64,000 bases of DNA. Source: Ichthyophis bannanicus. Lineage: Eukaryota > Chordata > Amphibia > Gymnophiona > Ichthyophiidae. Below, piece by piece: positions 43,476 to 55,019 of the stretch (position 1 is its first letter; the number at the start of each line of letters is the position of its first letter). The notes under the pieces are model-generated. The model worked only from the letters and a program-made list of their open reading frames with translations, was not told the DNA's origin and searched no databases. The DNA lies in the NCBI GenBank assembly GCA_033557465.1, contig JAWIIG010000025.1, forward strand, positions 6,815,001-6,879,000. The letters run 5' to 3'. The translations under genes were made by a program, and so were the position numbers.

Positions 43476-44749
43476 GTGATTTGCATCTGAGTAAGGCCGC
43501 GGGCAGGGTCCCGACGGCCGTTGTTAACCGGGCGCGCGGCCCGGTGCGGGGACCCTGCGCGCGGCTGCTTCCTGGGCCGTGTGATGGGGGGGCATGGTTT
43601 GAAACCATTGGCTCCCGGCGAATGCGATCGCGCGGGAGCCAATGGGGAAGCGGCTGGGGGGAGCACGGCATGTGGGGAGGCAGATGCAGGTCTCCATGTG
43701 CTCAGTCGCTGCTGGAGACCTGCATAGTGCCGGCTTCTTCTTCTCGCGCCTCCCTCGGGGATTTTTCACCTGCTGCGGGCTGCATCGGAGGAGAGCGGGA
43801 CATCACCGTTTGCTGCGGAAGCGTGCTTGCAGGCAGGTGGAGGCTGTGCGTTCGGGCCCACAGGTGGCTCCTGTGGGTCAGATGAGGTTGGGTGCGTGGG
43901 TGCGGTGCGGGCCTAGAGCTTGATTGGGGAGGGGGGTGTCTGGCTTGAGGGGTTGGGAGTCAGCCCTTCCTGGCCGGGGCAGTGGTTATACAAAAAAAAA
44001 AAAAATACCTAAATAAAGTGAAGAGAATCAGGGCAGTTGGGAGCAGGAGCTTTGAGGGATTGCTTCCAGTGCTGGGGACCAGCCTATTCAGGCCTGATGC
44101 CACCACGTGTGAGGCGTAGGGGTAGGGCAGCTGTGCAGGGCAGGTCTGCGGGGCGTAGACCCATCCCTTCCAGGACTGGGGGGGGCACGGCGAGGCTGGG
44201 GATGTTGTGGGGGGTTTGACTGTGGAAAGGGGCTTGAGTGGGGGTGTGACATCAAGGAGGGGAGTCTTGAGGGGGCGGGGGATGGCGCAGGTGCGTGCGG
44301 GTTCTCGGGGGCAGCAGAGTGCAACTGTTGGGAGGCTCAGAGAGGGAAAACGGGGGGGAGAAGGGGAAGTATGCCTCAGGGGGGGCGGCAGGCGGGCGCT
44401 GCTATGCCTGGGAGAGTGGAGGATATGGGTGCGGGTGCTGGGGGGAGCATAGTGGATGGGGGGGTTGGCAGTGCCGGGGGGGGCAGATGCCTTGGGTGGG
44501 TCTGTGCAGGGGCAGGGCGGTGCTTTGCCTGTGGGTGGGGATCCTGGCTTTCCGGGTGCACCCGCTGCGGCAATGTGGCCATCTGTTCACGGGGGTTATA
44601 TGCCGGCGAGGGGGCCTTCGCCTTGGGACCATAGGGCGAGCGGGGGGCAGGGCACTTCATCAGCTGATTGGCGAGCGCCTTGGTCCCCCATTTGGCCTGT
44701 GGCGGGTTCCCCTCCTGCTTTTTCGTTTTTGTCTCCGCAGGTGCAGGGG

Positions 44750-45837
44750 ATGACACAGCCTCAGTGGGAGCTCGGTGCTGTGAGCCCAGATCGGATTCCG
44801 ACTGCGGACGGCGGTGCTGCGGCGCTGAGCAGTTCCGCGGAGGTGGTGGAGGCTTGAGTCCAGGACGCTGCAACCCGACACAGCGGGAGGTGTCGCCAGA
44901 GGGACCAAGCTTCGACTTTGCCGTTGGGGGCGGCTGGACAGGCCGCTGGTGAGTTGTCTGGGGACCAGGGTGGGGATTTGTCGCAGCAGGTTCCCTGGAT
45001 AGTGCGGGGCACAGGTCGCAGAAGAAGCGGCGTCGATCTTGTCGTAGGCGTCGTAGTTCTGATTCCTCTTCCTCTTCGGCTGATTCTTCTTCGTCTTCCT
45101 TAGGGCGAGAGGTTGAGGGTGGGGAGCCGGGGTCTCGGTCGGGTGGGGGGCCCCGTCGGTAGTGGCGTTTCCGGAGTTGTGGGAGGGGGTTCCGAAGAAG
45201 CTGCGGAGGAAGATTCGGAAGCGACGGTACATAGATATTTTTCGGTTGTTGGAGGGCAGAAAGAGGTCCGGAGAGAGCCGGAAAAAGCAGAAGGAGGATG
45301 AGAAGGCGGGTCGGATTCGGAAGGTGGCGCGTAATGTGGTAAACTGGACACGGGCGTTTTTGCGCCTCGCCAGCGTGTGGGGGCATTATTCGCCGGAGCA
45401 TTATGGTATGTTGCTGGCGTATGCTGATTCTATTTTGGAAGCCTCGCAGACGCATGAGGGTTGGGCGTGGCTAAACTATGACGAGAAGTTTCGGGACAAG
45501 ATGGAGGAGAATAGGCTTTTGTCATGGGGCACGCAAGACATCAACCTATGGTTGATTCAAATGTCTGCTAGGTCGGGCTTGGCCACCGGGGGGAGAGGGG
45601 GTGTAGCGGGACCTTCTGGGGGGGGCCGTTCCTTTCAATCGGCGGGTGGCGGCGTGCAACCGAAAGTCGGGTCGGGGGGGTAGCGACGTGTGCTGGCGCT
45701 TCAATAGGACTACCTGCCCATTTCCTGATTGTAAATTCAAGCACCTCTGTTCCGTTTGTGGCGGGGGTCACTCCGCTGTTAAGTGTGGTAGACGAGGGCC
45801 TGACGGTGCCGCCAGGCCGGGTCCCAAGGCCCAATGA
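44750..45837 (+). pseudogene. DIRS Gag-like protein, copy 2
   Basis: ATG at 44750, 10 bases after the acceptor-like CCGCAG. The reading is split over several frames. The core piece at 45162-45683 reads LWEGVPKKLRRKIRKRRYID through LNYDEKFRDKMEENRLLSWG. The zinc finger and knuckle (CWRFNRTTCPFPDCKFKH and CSVCGGGHSAVKC) are at 45646-45837 in another frame. Overlaps the RT frame by about 80 bases. Confidence 0.8.
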
Positions 45838-46380
45838 GTGGGCTGGCTTGGCCCCGACTCCGGTGCGTTTGGAATCCTTGCGGAGTGGGCTGCAGCGATA
45901 CCCGCGGCAGCGGGATCGGGAGCTGTTGGGATTTGGTTTCCAGTTTGGTTTTGTTATCCCGGTTCGGGGGGTAGTGAGGGCTAATCGGGCCAGGAATTCA
46001 CCTTCGGTTCGGCGGCTTGTAGACGTGGTGCGGGGTAAATTGGCGGCTGAGTTGCGGTTGGGCCGGATCGCGGGGCCCTTTCTTGAGCCTCCTTTCCCGG
46101 ATATGGTGGTTTCTCCTTTGGGGATTGTGCCGAAGAAGGCGCCGGGAAAGTTTTGTCTCATTCACAATCTGTCCTGTCCGATGGGTGCGTCGGTGAATGA
46201 TCATATCCCGCGGGAGCTCTGCACTGTGCGGTATGCGTCTTTTGACAGGGCGTCTGAGATGGTACAGGCGGCTGGGCAGTCCGCGTTGATGGCAAAGGTG
46301 GATATCGAGTCCGCCTTCCGTTGTTGCCGGTGCAGCCTTCTTCTTTTCCGTTGTTGGGTTTTCATTTTCTGGGGAGCTAT
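45758..46380 (+). pseudogene. DIRS RT, copy 2, N-terminal part before CR1 copy D
   Basis: The frame shows FGFQFGFVIPVRG, RLGRIAGPFLEPPF, PGKFCLIHNLS, VNDHIPRELCTVRYASFD and motif A KVDIESAFR. A small frame change follows near 46320. The RT is then cut at 46380 inside what would be the LGSYYFDK region. Confidence 0.88.
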
Positions 46381-46539
46381 TGCCATGGAGGAGAGAGGTC
46401 ACGTGACAGGAGAGCATCACCCTGGTGTGGCAGGAAGTGATCCTGTAACTAGGACCTGTCCTCCAGGTGATGTAAACCCCTCTCACACCGAGGAGGTTTC
46501 TCCAGGGCCAAGTGCCCATGAGGGAAGGGTTAGGACAGC

Positions 46540-47045
46540 AGTTATAGTTGGTGATTCGATCATTAGGCATGTAGATAGTGGGTGGCTGGTGGACGTGAGG
46601 ATCGCCTGGTAACATGCCTGCCTGGTGCGAAGTTAGCGGACCTCACGCGCCACCTAGATAAGGTCTTAGATAGTGCTGGGGAGGAGTCTGCTGTCTTGGT
46701 ACATGTCGGTACCAATGACATAGGAAAATGTGGTAGGGAGGTTCTGGAAGCTAAATTTAGGCTTTTAGGTAGGAAGTTGAAATCCAGAACTTCCAGGGTA
46801 GCGTTCTCCGAAATGCTTCCCGTTCCAACGCGCAGGACCCAAAAGGCAGGCAGAGCTCCGGAGTCTCAATGCGTGGATGAGACAATGGTGCAGAGATGAG
46901 GGGTTTGGATTTGTTAGGAACTGGGGAACATTCTGGGGAAAGGAGGGGCTCTTCCGAAGGGATGGGCTTCACCTTAACCGAGATGGAACCAGGCTGCTGG
47001 CATTAACCTTTAAAAACGAGATAGAGCAGCTTTTAAACTAGATAA
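46540..47045 (+). pseudogene. CR1 copy D ORF1, SGNH/esterase domain (frameshifted)
   Basis: AVIVGDSIIRHVD (block I, GDS) is in one frame. LVHVGTNDIGK (block III) is in the next, at 46582-46899. RRDGLHLNRDGT (block V, Asp and His) lies near 46955-46990 in a third. All catalytic blocks are present, but at least two frameshifts separate them. CR1 ORF1 proteins with this domain bind RNA and may act on lipids. Confidence 0.8.
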
Positions 47046-47076
47046 TAGGGGAAAGCCGACAGTCACCCAAGAGCGC

Positions 47077-48132
47077 ATGGTTCGGAAGAATGTATCCTTG
47101 AAGGATACTACAAAAAGCAGAGAGGTTCCAAAAAAGAGTAATGTAGCCCAAATGCCCTCGAGTATGGAGCAGACAGAGCTTAAAGATCCCAAATTACCCA
47201 TGTCTACCAATAGCCAAATTAATATGAATAAAATACAGTCTCTAAAATGCTTGTATGCAAATGCTAGAAGTCTACAAAAGAAGATGGGAGAGTTAGAATA
47301 TATAGCACTAAACGAGAGGTTAGATATGATTGGAATATCAGAGACATGGTGGAAGGAGGACAACCAGTGGGACACTGTGATACCTGGGTACAAACTATAT
47401 CGTAATGATAGAGATGATCAAATTGGTGGAAGGGTTGCGCTCTATGTTAGAGAGGGCATTGAGTCAGAAAGGATTAAAGTTTTGCAAGAAACAAAATTTG
47501 CTGTAGAATCTCTATGGATTGAAATTCCATGTAAAAAGGGGAAGGCGATGGCAGTGGGGGTGTACTATCGTCCGCCTGGCCAGAATGAACAAATGGATGA
47601 TGAAATGCTCAAAGAAATCAAGGAAGCTAGCAAAAGTTACAGTGCAGTAGTAATAATGGGTGATTTCAATTACCCCGGCATCGACTGGGTCAGTGTCACA
47701 ACAGGACCTGCTAGGGAGATAAAGTTCCTAGATGAAATAAATGACTGCTTCTTGGAGCAGCTGGTTCATGAACCGACCAGAGGGGAAGCAATATTAGACC
47801 TAGTCCTTAGTGGAACACCAGATGTAGTGCAAGAGATAAGGGTGTTGGGGCCACTTGGCAATAGTGATCATAGCATGATCACCTTTGATTTAATTAGTGG
47901 AGGAGGGATAGTAAGGAAATCCACAGTACTACCCTTTAACTTTCGAAAGGGAGACTATGATAAAATGAGGAAAACAGTTAAGAAAAAACTAAAAGGAGCA
48001 GTTGCAAAGGTTAAAGACGTACATCAAGCTTGGGTGTTGTTGAAAAATACTATCTTGGAAGCCCAGACCAGCTGTATTCCACACTTTAAGAAAAGTGGAA
48101 GGAAGTCCAAAAAAACTGCCAGCATGGTTTAA
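47077..48132 (+). pseudogene. CR1 copy D ORF2, APE endonuclease part
   Basis: 351 codons covering the APE-type endonuclease, with CLYANARSLQKK, GISETWW (metal-binding Glu), GVYYRPP, MGDFNYPGIDW, ILDLVLSG and NSDHSMITF (catalytic SDH). It nicks target DNA to prime reverse transcription. A frameshift near 48095-48115 separates it from the RT frame. The true ORF2 start is uncertain. The first ATG here gives a plausible leader of about 50 residues. Confidence 0.85.
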
Positions 48133-49507
48133 AGGTGAGGTCAGAGAGGCTGTTGTTGCCAAAAAAGCATCTTTCAGGAAATGGAAAAGAGAGCCAAATG
48201 ATGAAACCTGGAAACAGCACAAGCACTGGCAAGTCAAATGCAAGGCATTGATAAGGCAGGCAAAGAGAGAATTTGAGAAGAAGCTTGCTGCGGAAGCAAA
48301 AACACGAAATAAAGACCTTTTCAAGTACATTCGTAGCAAAAAACCTGTGAGAGAGTCAGTTGGTCCATTAGATGATAAAGGGATTAAAGGAGCACTAAGA
48401 GGCGACAAGGCGATAGCGGAGAGACTGAATGAATTCTTTGCTTCGGTCTTTACTGAGGAAGATGTAGGGGTGTTACCCATGACTGAAGTGGTATTTAAAG
48501 GTGTGGAAGAATTGAAGGAAATATCGATACGTCGGGAAGATGTCTTACAACTATTAGATAAACTGAAGAGTAGCAAATCACCTGGGCCGGATGGTATACA
48601 TCCAAGGGTGTTGAAAGAACTGAAATTTGAGATTGCAGACCTGCTATCAGTAATCTGTGAACTATCATTAAAATCATCTCTAATACCTGAGGATTGGAGG
48701 ATCGCCAATGTAACACCAATTTTTAAAAAGGGTTCCAGGGGTGATCCGGGAAACTACAGACCGGTGAGCCTGACATCAGTACCGGGAAAAATGGTAGAAA
48801 CCATCATAAAGAATAAAATTACTCAGCATGTAGATAGTCACGACCTAATGGGAGACAGCCAACATGGCTTTAGACAAGGAAGATCATGTCTTACTAATCT
48901 GTTATGTTTTTTTGAAGGAGTGAATAAACAGGTGGACAAAGGTGAGTCGGTTGATATTGTGTATCTGGACTTTCAGAAAGCCTTTGACAAGGTCCCTCAT
49001 GAGAGACTTTTGGCAAAACTAAAGAGTCATGGGATAGGAGGCAGTGTACTATTGTGGATCAGGAACTGGTTAAAAGATAGAAAACAGAGGGTAGGGCTAA
49101 ATGGCCAATTTTCGCAATGGAGAAAGGTGAATAGTGGTGTACCCCAGGGATCTGTGCTGGGTCCGCTGCTTTTTGACATATTCATAAATGACCTGGAAAG
49201 TGGAATAACGAGTGAGGTTATCAAATTTGCAGATGACACAAAACTATGTAAAGTTGTTAAAACCCAGGAGGATTGTGGAAAATTGCAAGAGGATCTTGAT
49301 AAATTGGAAGACTGGGCATCAAAATGGCAGATGAAATTTAATGTGGAGAAGTGCAAGGTTATGCACCTAGGGAAGAACAACCCAAACTATGGTTACACGA
49401 TGCAAGGTTCCACATTAGGAACCACCACCCAGGAAAAAGATTTAGGCATCATTGTGGATACCATGCCCAGTGTGCAGCGGCGGCCAGGAGAGCAAATAGA
49501 ATGCTAG
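48095..49507 (+). pseudogene. CR1 copy D ORF2, reverse transcriptase part
   Basis: 470 codons. Blocks in order: SPGPDGIHPRVLKEL (about 162-176), KKGSRGDPGNYRPVS, HGFRQGRSCLTN, motif A VYLDFQKAFDKV (Asp292), VPQGSVLGPLLF and motif C KFADDTKL (FADD 378-381). The frame runs off at about 49460, where roughly 17 bases present in copies A and C (GTTGAAACCCTC region) are missing. Otherwise well preserved. Confidence 0.88.
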
Positions 49508-50016
49508 GTATGATAAGGAAAGGAATGGAAAATAAAACAAAAGATATTATAATGCCTCTATATCGTTCCATGGTGAGACCGCACCTTGAATATTGTGTGC
49601 AATTCTGGTCGCCGTATCTTAAAAAGGATATAGCGATTTTAGAAAAGGTTCAGAGAAGAGCCACCAAAATGGTAAAGGGGATGGAAGGATACTCCTATGA
49701 AGAAAGGCTAAAAAGGTTGGGGCTCTTTAACCTGGAAAAGAGACGGCTGAGGGGAGATATGATAGAAGTCTATAAATTAATGAACGGAGTGGAACGGGTA
49801 AACGTAGATCGATTGTTTACCTTATCAGAATATAGAAAGACTAGGGGACATGCAATGAAGCTACAGGGTAAACTATTTAAGACTAATAAAAGAAAATATT
49901 TTTTCACTCAACGTGTAATCAAACTCTGGAATTTGTTACCGGAGGATGTAGTAAAGGCTGTTAGTGTAGCTGGGTTTAAAAAGGTTTGGACAAGTTCCTG
50001 GGAGAAAGGTCCATAA
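49495..50016 (+). pseudogene. CR1 copy D ORF2, C-terminal part
   Basis: Continues in another frame with [55 protein letters not shown] and [18 protein letters not shown] one-base loss near 49980 changes the last residues (KKVWTSS instead of KKGLDKF as in copy E). Confidence 0.85.
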
Positions 50017-50199
50017 ACCATTATTAAGAAGGGACCCAGGATATCAATGCTTGAACCAATACAAGCATTGTGGAACCTGTGTCCCTTGGGGAAACTGCTA
50101 GGTACGTATGACCTAGATTGGCCACTGTTGGAAACAGAATACTGGGCTTGATGGACCTTGGTCTGACCCAGTATGGCATATCTTATGTTCTTATGTTCT

Positions 50200-51266
50200 T
50201 ATTATTTTGATAAGTGTTTGCCTATGGGCTGCTCTGTTTCCTGTTCTTTATTTGAGAAGTTTACTACGTTTTTGCAGTGGGCCTTGTGTCAGAAGACTGG
50301 ATTGCGGAATGTGGTACATTACCTGGACGATTTCCTGTTCATAGGTTCGGCCCATTCCGATGAGTGTCAGGCGCTGTTAGCTGGTTTCCAGGAGTTATCG
50401 CAGAAGTTGGGTGTGCCGTTGGCGGTGGAGAAGACGGAAGGGCCTACGACCAGGCTCACATTCCTAGGCATGGAGTTAGACTCGGTGGAGCTCATCGCGC
50501 GCTTGCCCCTGGAAAAGGTGGCTGGTTTACGTGCATTGGTCGCTAACGTCCTCGCTTCCGCTAAGATCACCTTGCGCGAGATGCAAGCCTTGTTGGGATC
50601 TCTGAATTTTGCGTGTCGGGTGATCCCCATGGGCAGAGTTTTTTCCAGGCGACTAGCTGCTCGACGGCTGGGGTGCGGAAGCCACACCACCGGATCAGAG
50701 TTACCGTCCCGATGCGGGCAGATCTTCGGGTTTGGAGCCGATTTTTGGAGGAGTTTAATGGGACATCCGTTTTGCTGGGTGCAGAGGTGTCCAGCGCGGA
50801 GTTGTAGCTGTTTACGGACGCGGCTGGGGGCATTGGGTTCAGGGTTTACTTTGGGGGAGCTTGGTGTGCGCAGCGGTGGCCACAGCATTGGCACGAGTCG
50901 GGTTTGACCTCCAACATCACCTTCCTTGAATTGTTTCCATTCTTGGTAGTGCTGAAGTTGTGGCCGGAGCGGTTACGGGATCGGCGGGTGGTGTGGTGGT
51001 GTGACAATGAGGTCGTGGTTAGCGTGGTTAATTGTTTCTCGCCCAAATGCTTACAGGTGACTCGGTTGCTGCGCGAAGTGGTGTTAGCCTGCTTATACTT
51101 GAATGTATCTGTTCGTGCCAGGCACCTCCCTGGTTGCAAGAATCACATAGCTGATGCGCTTTCTCGTTTGCAGTGGGATCGTTTTCGCGCACTGGCCCCG
51201 GAGGCGGACACAGATGGGTCCATAGTCCCCGAGTCCTTGTGGAGCATTGGCCTGGAGAGATGCTGA
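50200..51266 (+). pseudogene. DIRS RT-RNase H, copy 2, C-terminal part
   Basis: Resumes at YYFDKCLPMGCSVSC with VVHYLDDFLFIG (catalytic YLDD) in the first frame (to about 50690). It then shifts frame, with a CSCLRTRLGALGSG-like stretch, and ends at 50904-51266 with TFLELFPFLV, VVWWCDNEVVVSV and NHIADALSRL of RNase H. Confidence 0.85.
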
Positions 51267-51440
51267 GCTTACTGCGAAGTTCGGTAGCGCCCGGGACGTG
51301 GTCGGCGTACCAGCGTGGTTGCGACCAGGTGGCGGAGTTTCTAAGTGAGAGGGGTTGGCTGGCGGGTAGGGTGCCTGATGCCCTCATTGGTAGTTATATA
51401 GTGGATGCCAGAGGTCGTGGCAGGGCCCGGAGCACCAGGT
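51173..51440 (+). pseudogene. DIRS tyrosine recombinase, copy 2, N-terminal stub
   Basis: MLSLLRSSVAPGTWSAYQRG then VPDALIGSYIVDARGRG, homologous to the recombinase N-terminus of copy 1. Cut off before the catalytic domain by the L2 fragment. Confidence 0.8.
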
Positions 51441-52045
51441 ACGCTTGCCTCGGTTATAGGTTGGGTAGATTTCGTTGTCGAGTATTTCGTTGATGTCGAG
51501 TATATTGCCATAGTATTCAATGAATAAATATGTTTTGATTTCCTTTCGAAATGTTTGTAGGTCTTTAATCTCTCTTAGAGTATGCGGTAGAGCATTCCAG
51601 AGGATAGGTGCAACATAGGTAAACACTCTTGCTTGTGGATCGGTTTGTTTTATGAAAGTCTATAGGAAGTCTTATTATGTTTTGAGTGGGTCCTCTTCTG
51701 ACTCTTTCAGTGACTGGAATGTTAATTAGGGAGGAAAGGTATGATGGTACAATGTTATTGATTAGTTTAAAGGTCATCATGAGTGTTCATATTTGATCCT
51801 ACTTGTAACTGGCAACCAATGAAGTTTATAAAGAATGGGGGTGATGTTTTCTGATCTATGGACTTTGCAGATTATACATGCTGCAAAGTTCTGAACCATT
51901 TGGAGTTGATTAGTAGCCTTCCTTGGTAAACCTTGTAATATGCTGTTACAGAAATCAAAATGAGGTGTGATCAACACCTGGAATACTGACCTAAAATCAT
52001 GATTATCAAGTAGTGACTTTAAGTGTTGGATCACTCGTAACTTAA
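51441..52045 (-). mobile_element. L2 LINE C-terminal fragment (minus)
   Basis: Three minus-strand frames together read HLKSLLDNHDFRSVFQVLIT, LHWLPVTSRIKYE, KLINNIVPSYLSSLI and VAPILWNALPHTLREI, the C-terminal domain of L2 ORF2. Stops and frameshifts separate them. Confidence 0.85.
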
Positions 52046-52067
52046 AGAAGATGATACAAGACCAAAA

Positions 52068-53230
52068 TTGTTTTCTCAGGAGGAGATGAATGATTTGGTA
52101 AGAGACTTGAATCTTCCCAAAGATGCCGCTGAGTTACTCGGATCAAGGCTGAAAAGCAGGAATTTATTGTTGCCAGGAGTGTCATCTTCATGGTTCAGAC
52201 ATCGTGAAAAGGAGTTCGTTCCTTACTTCGCCCAGGAAGACAAGTTGGTTTATTGCATCGATGTCGAAGGTCTGATGGGTCAATTTAAAATCCAATATGA
52301 TTCAGAGCAATGGCGTCTTTTATAGATTCTTCAAAAAGAAGTCTCAAAGCAGTTTTACTCCATAACGGTTTTTACGCTTCCATACCTGTAGGTCATTCCG
52401 TACACTTGAAGGAAACCTACGAGAACTTGGAATTGGTTCTTCGTAAACTTAAATATGAAGACCATGGTTGGCAAGTGTGTGGGGACTTGAAGGTCTTGTG
52501 CATGCTGCTCGGGCAACAAGCTGGGTATACCAAATATCCTTGTTTTCTGTGTCTATGGGACAGTCGAGACCAACAAAATCACTGGACCAAGAAGAGTTGG
52601 CAGCCGAGGGTACTAACAGTCGGTGATAAAATGTCCTCCGAGAAACTTCCCATAAAGTTCTTCTACCACCTCTCCACATAAAATTGGGATTGATGAAGCA
52701 ATTCGTAAAATCACTTCCAAGAGATGGAGAATGCTTCAAATACTTGGTCACCAAGTTTCCAGGCCTGTCGGAGGCAAAATTGAAGGAAGGTGTGTTCGTC
52801 GGACCAGACATTAGAAGGCTTATCAAGAGTTTGTCTATACCATGACGGATCCTCAAAAAGAAGGGTGGATTGCATTTAAAGAAGTCATTCAGAAATTTTT
52901 AGGCAATAACAAAGATCCTCACTACAAAAAAGATTGACGGACGAATGCTGAAAGCATTTCAAGCTTTAGGTTGCCGGATGAGTTTGAAAGTGCATTTCCT
53001 CCAGTCCCACTTTGACTACTTTCCTGAAAAATTGGGAGCTGTGAGTGAGGAACAAGGTGAATGATTCCACCAAGACATTAAAGAGATGGAAAGGAGATAC
53101 CAGGGAAAATGGAGCATTACAATGATGGCAGACTACTGTTGGATGCTTCAGAGAGACATTCCAGATGCTACTCACAAGCGTAAATGCACCAAGAGGAGCC
53201 TCACAAGGAAGAAGAATCGAGTTTAGTGTG
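52068..53230 (+). pseudogene. Decayed TE-like protein of an unnamed metazoan family
   Basis: Frames at 52068-52325 and 52310-52681 join, then continue with stops to about 53230. Conserved-looking blocks are LLLPGVSSSWFRHREKEFVP, LVYCIDVEGL, FIDSSKRSLKAVLLHNG, HSVHLKETYENL, WQVCGDLKVLCMLLGQQAGY, TKYPCFLCLWDSRD (a Cys-x2-Cys), LSEAKLKEGVFVGPDIRRL and later a KEIPGKMEHYNDG-like run. I recall this pattern from multi-copy predicted proteins in insects and vertebrates, which suggests a transposon-derived family. I cannot name the superfamily and do not assign catalytic residues. No terminal repeats were identified. Confidence 0.55.
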
Positions 53231-53481
53231 TGCAGGTGAGCTCATTTCAGTTCAAAAAAGGATTTTCATGAAAATATTGTAATAAAACTTTAATTTTATA
53301 AGTCTATTTCCATTTATTTTGAGGTATTGCCTTATTTAACATAGTTACCTAAATTGTCAGGAAACGTGATGTCCTATGACAAAATGGAGGTCATTTTCGG
53401 ATTCAGCGCACCAAAAAATATAAAGATTACATGGAATAACCAAAACAGCTCTCAAAAATAATTTTTTTGCAGACCTGTGTA
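53231..53481. other. Unassigned interval after the unnamed ORF
   Basis: AT-rich, possibly the 3' part of the unnamed transposon. No coding blocks. Confidence 0.35.
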
Positions 53482-54185
53482 ATGGGGGCAATTCTATCCC
53501 ATGAATAGTGGGGATGGACGTCCCATTGTGACGCTCATCCCCGCTATTCGCCCCGCTGCCAGCCCTGGCAAAAACCTCCCCATATGAACAACTCATTTGT
53601 ACAGGGAGGCATAGACGGGGGGTGGGAGGGGTCATTTCAGAGGCGGAGAAAGGAGGGCCATGGGTGGTCCACAACCCTGGATGTACAGGGCCGATTTTGA
53701 GGTCGGCCCTGTACGTCTGGGGCCATGAATTTAGATGGGGGAGTTATTCCTTCGCAGAGATGGAATGTCCCCCTGGACATCAGGGGATCCTGTCACCAGG
53801 CCAGGAACAAAAGGTAGAGGGTGCAGGAAGTTCCCCACAAGCGGACCATGGCCATGGAAGGCCGGATTAAGGGTCCGACTGTGGGGAATGAAGTAAATCG
53901 GCGGAGGCTGGAATTCACGGCTTCTGAATGGAGCCGCAGTGCCATGGCTACTGGACACCATGGCACTGCGACTCCTTTCAGGAGCCTCACTGAGGTAGCT
54001 GGGCATGTGGCTGTGCATGTAGGCCAATCGGAATCAGGGCCCAGCTTGCACGTTCAGGCCCTAGACTTGATTCTGATCCTGTGGGCACATCTAGTCCCCG
54101 CGGGATCAGAATCGGGTCTACCTCTGGGCGTCCCAATTATGATCAGACGCACAGGGGCCTAGATGGCCACATTGGAATGTGCCTC
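53482..54185. repeat. Unnamed interspersed repeat, copy 2
   Basis: Shares GGGATCAGAATCGGGTCTAC, GGATGTACAGGGCC and GGGGATGGACGTCC-type blocks with copies 1 and 3. The start GGGGGCAATTCTATCC resembles the starts of the other copies. Confidence 0.5.
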
Positions 54186-54195
54186 AATGTTAACA

Positions 54196-54480
54196 TATTA
54201 CCAATATTTAATTTAATTTAATTTAATCTTTTGTATCCCGCCCAACCAGTAGCTCAGAGCGGTTTGCAATAAGCAAAATAAATTGAACATTACAAAAACA
54301 TAAGTACACTTATAGAAAATATATAAAATCAATAAAAATCAAATAAAATTAATTATCAAAACTAAAATATTTTCTGAACTGCCAAGTTTTCACAGATTAA
54401 CAAAATTAACAAATGATCTTTCTACATGCCAGTCCAGTGGGAGTTTGTTCCACAATAAAGGGGCAACCCCTTCAAAAAAA
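54196..54480 (-). mobile_element. L2-like LINE 3' tail (minus)
   Basis: (TTTAA)n repeats followed by TTGTATCCCGCCC and GAGCGGTTTGCAATAAGC, the complement of an L2-type 3' end. Confidence 0.65.
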
Positions 54481-54746
54481 TGTTCTCTGATCCTAACAAT
54501 CTGAATTCTGATGCTGATAGAACTGTTAATGTATTCCTATGAAGAGATCAAACAGAAGTTGTCATCTTATATAGGTTTATGGTCACTGAAAAGTAGTCAA
54601 GGGAAATACAATGCAACCACTGGTAGCCAATGTAATAAAAAAAAAATAACTGAGTTACAGATTCAAATTTTGATGCCCTTAATAATATTTTTGCCAGTAC
54701 TTTGCACTAGTTGAATCTGAGCTAAAGTACAGAATCTATGAGCCAT

Positions 54747-54968
54747 CCAATCCAATGTGTGCCTTTGAGTCAGTCCTGACTCCTGGCGACCCAGAAGCTC
54801 CTGGGTTTTCTTGGCAGTGTCACTGGAAGTAGATTGCCAGGCCTTTCTTCCAAGGCAATGGAGGGTTAAGTGGCTTGCCCAAGGCCACAAGGAGTACTAG
54901 TGGGAATTGAACCCTGGTTGCTTGGTTACCAAGCCAGTGTTCTAACCACTAGGCTACTCCTCCACTCC
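54747..54968 (-). mobile_element. tRNA-derived CORE-SINE (MIR-like)
   Basis: Exact 13-bp target duplication ATCTATGAGCCAT at 54734-54746 and 54969-54981. On the minus strand the head has an A-box TAGCCTAGTGG and a B-box GGTTCAATTCC, followed by the CORE sequence TGGCCTTGGGCAAGCCACTT. The tail ends near ACACATTGGATTGG. A pol III-transcribed retroposon moved by a LINE partner. Confidence 0.85.
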
Positions 54969-55019
54969 ATCTATGAGCCATAATAACTGCCAAAACCACT
55001 TTACATAAATCATCCAAAA

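Larger units (their letters stand above)
46381..50199 (+). mobile_element. CR1 LINE copy D (plus), nearly complete
   Basis: It has the end of ORF1, all of ORF2 and the 3' UTR ending in repeated TTATGTTC. It lies in the DIRS RT between TAT codons, with a TATT overlap of 3-4 bp at the junction. It is 5' truncated within ORF1. It is the best guide for the other CR1 copies here and nearly matches copy E. Confidence 0.9.
43490..51440 (+). mobile_element. DIRS/Ngaro-type retrotransposon, copy 2 (plus, interrupted and truncated)
   Basis: 5' leader 43490-44740, Gag 44750-45837, RT 45758-46380, then CR1 copy D, then RT-RNase H 50200-51266 and the start of the recombinase (51173 to about 51440). The end is lost where an L2 piece abuts. 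It has more frameshifts than copy 1 and so is probably older. The hydrolase ORF is absent. Confidence 0.85.

Noticed and set aside
44376..45455. Minus-strand 359-codon frame opposite DIRS copy 2
   Set aside because: Antisense to the leader and Gag of the plus-strand DIRS, low-complexity Pro/Arg-rich translation.
47989..48708. Minus-strand 239-codon frame in CR1 copy D
   Set aside because: Mirror of the CR1 RT coding strand; the sense strand has clear RT motifs.
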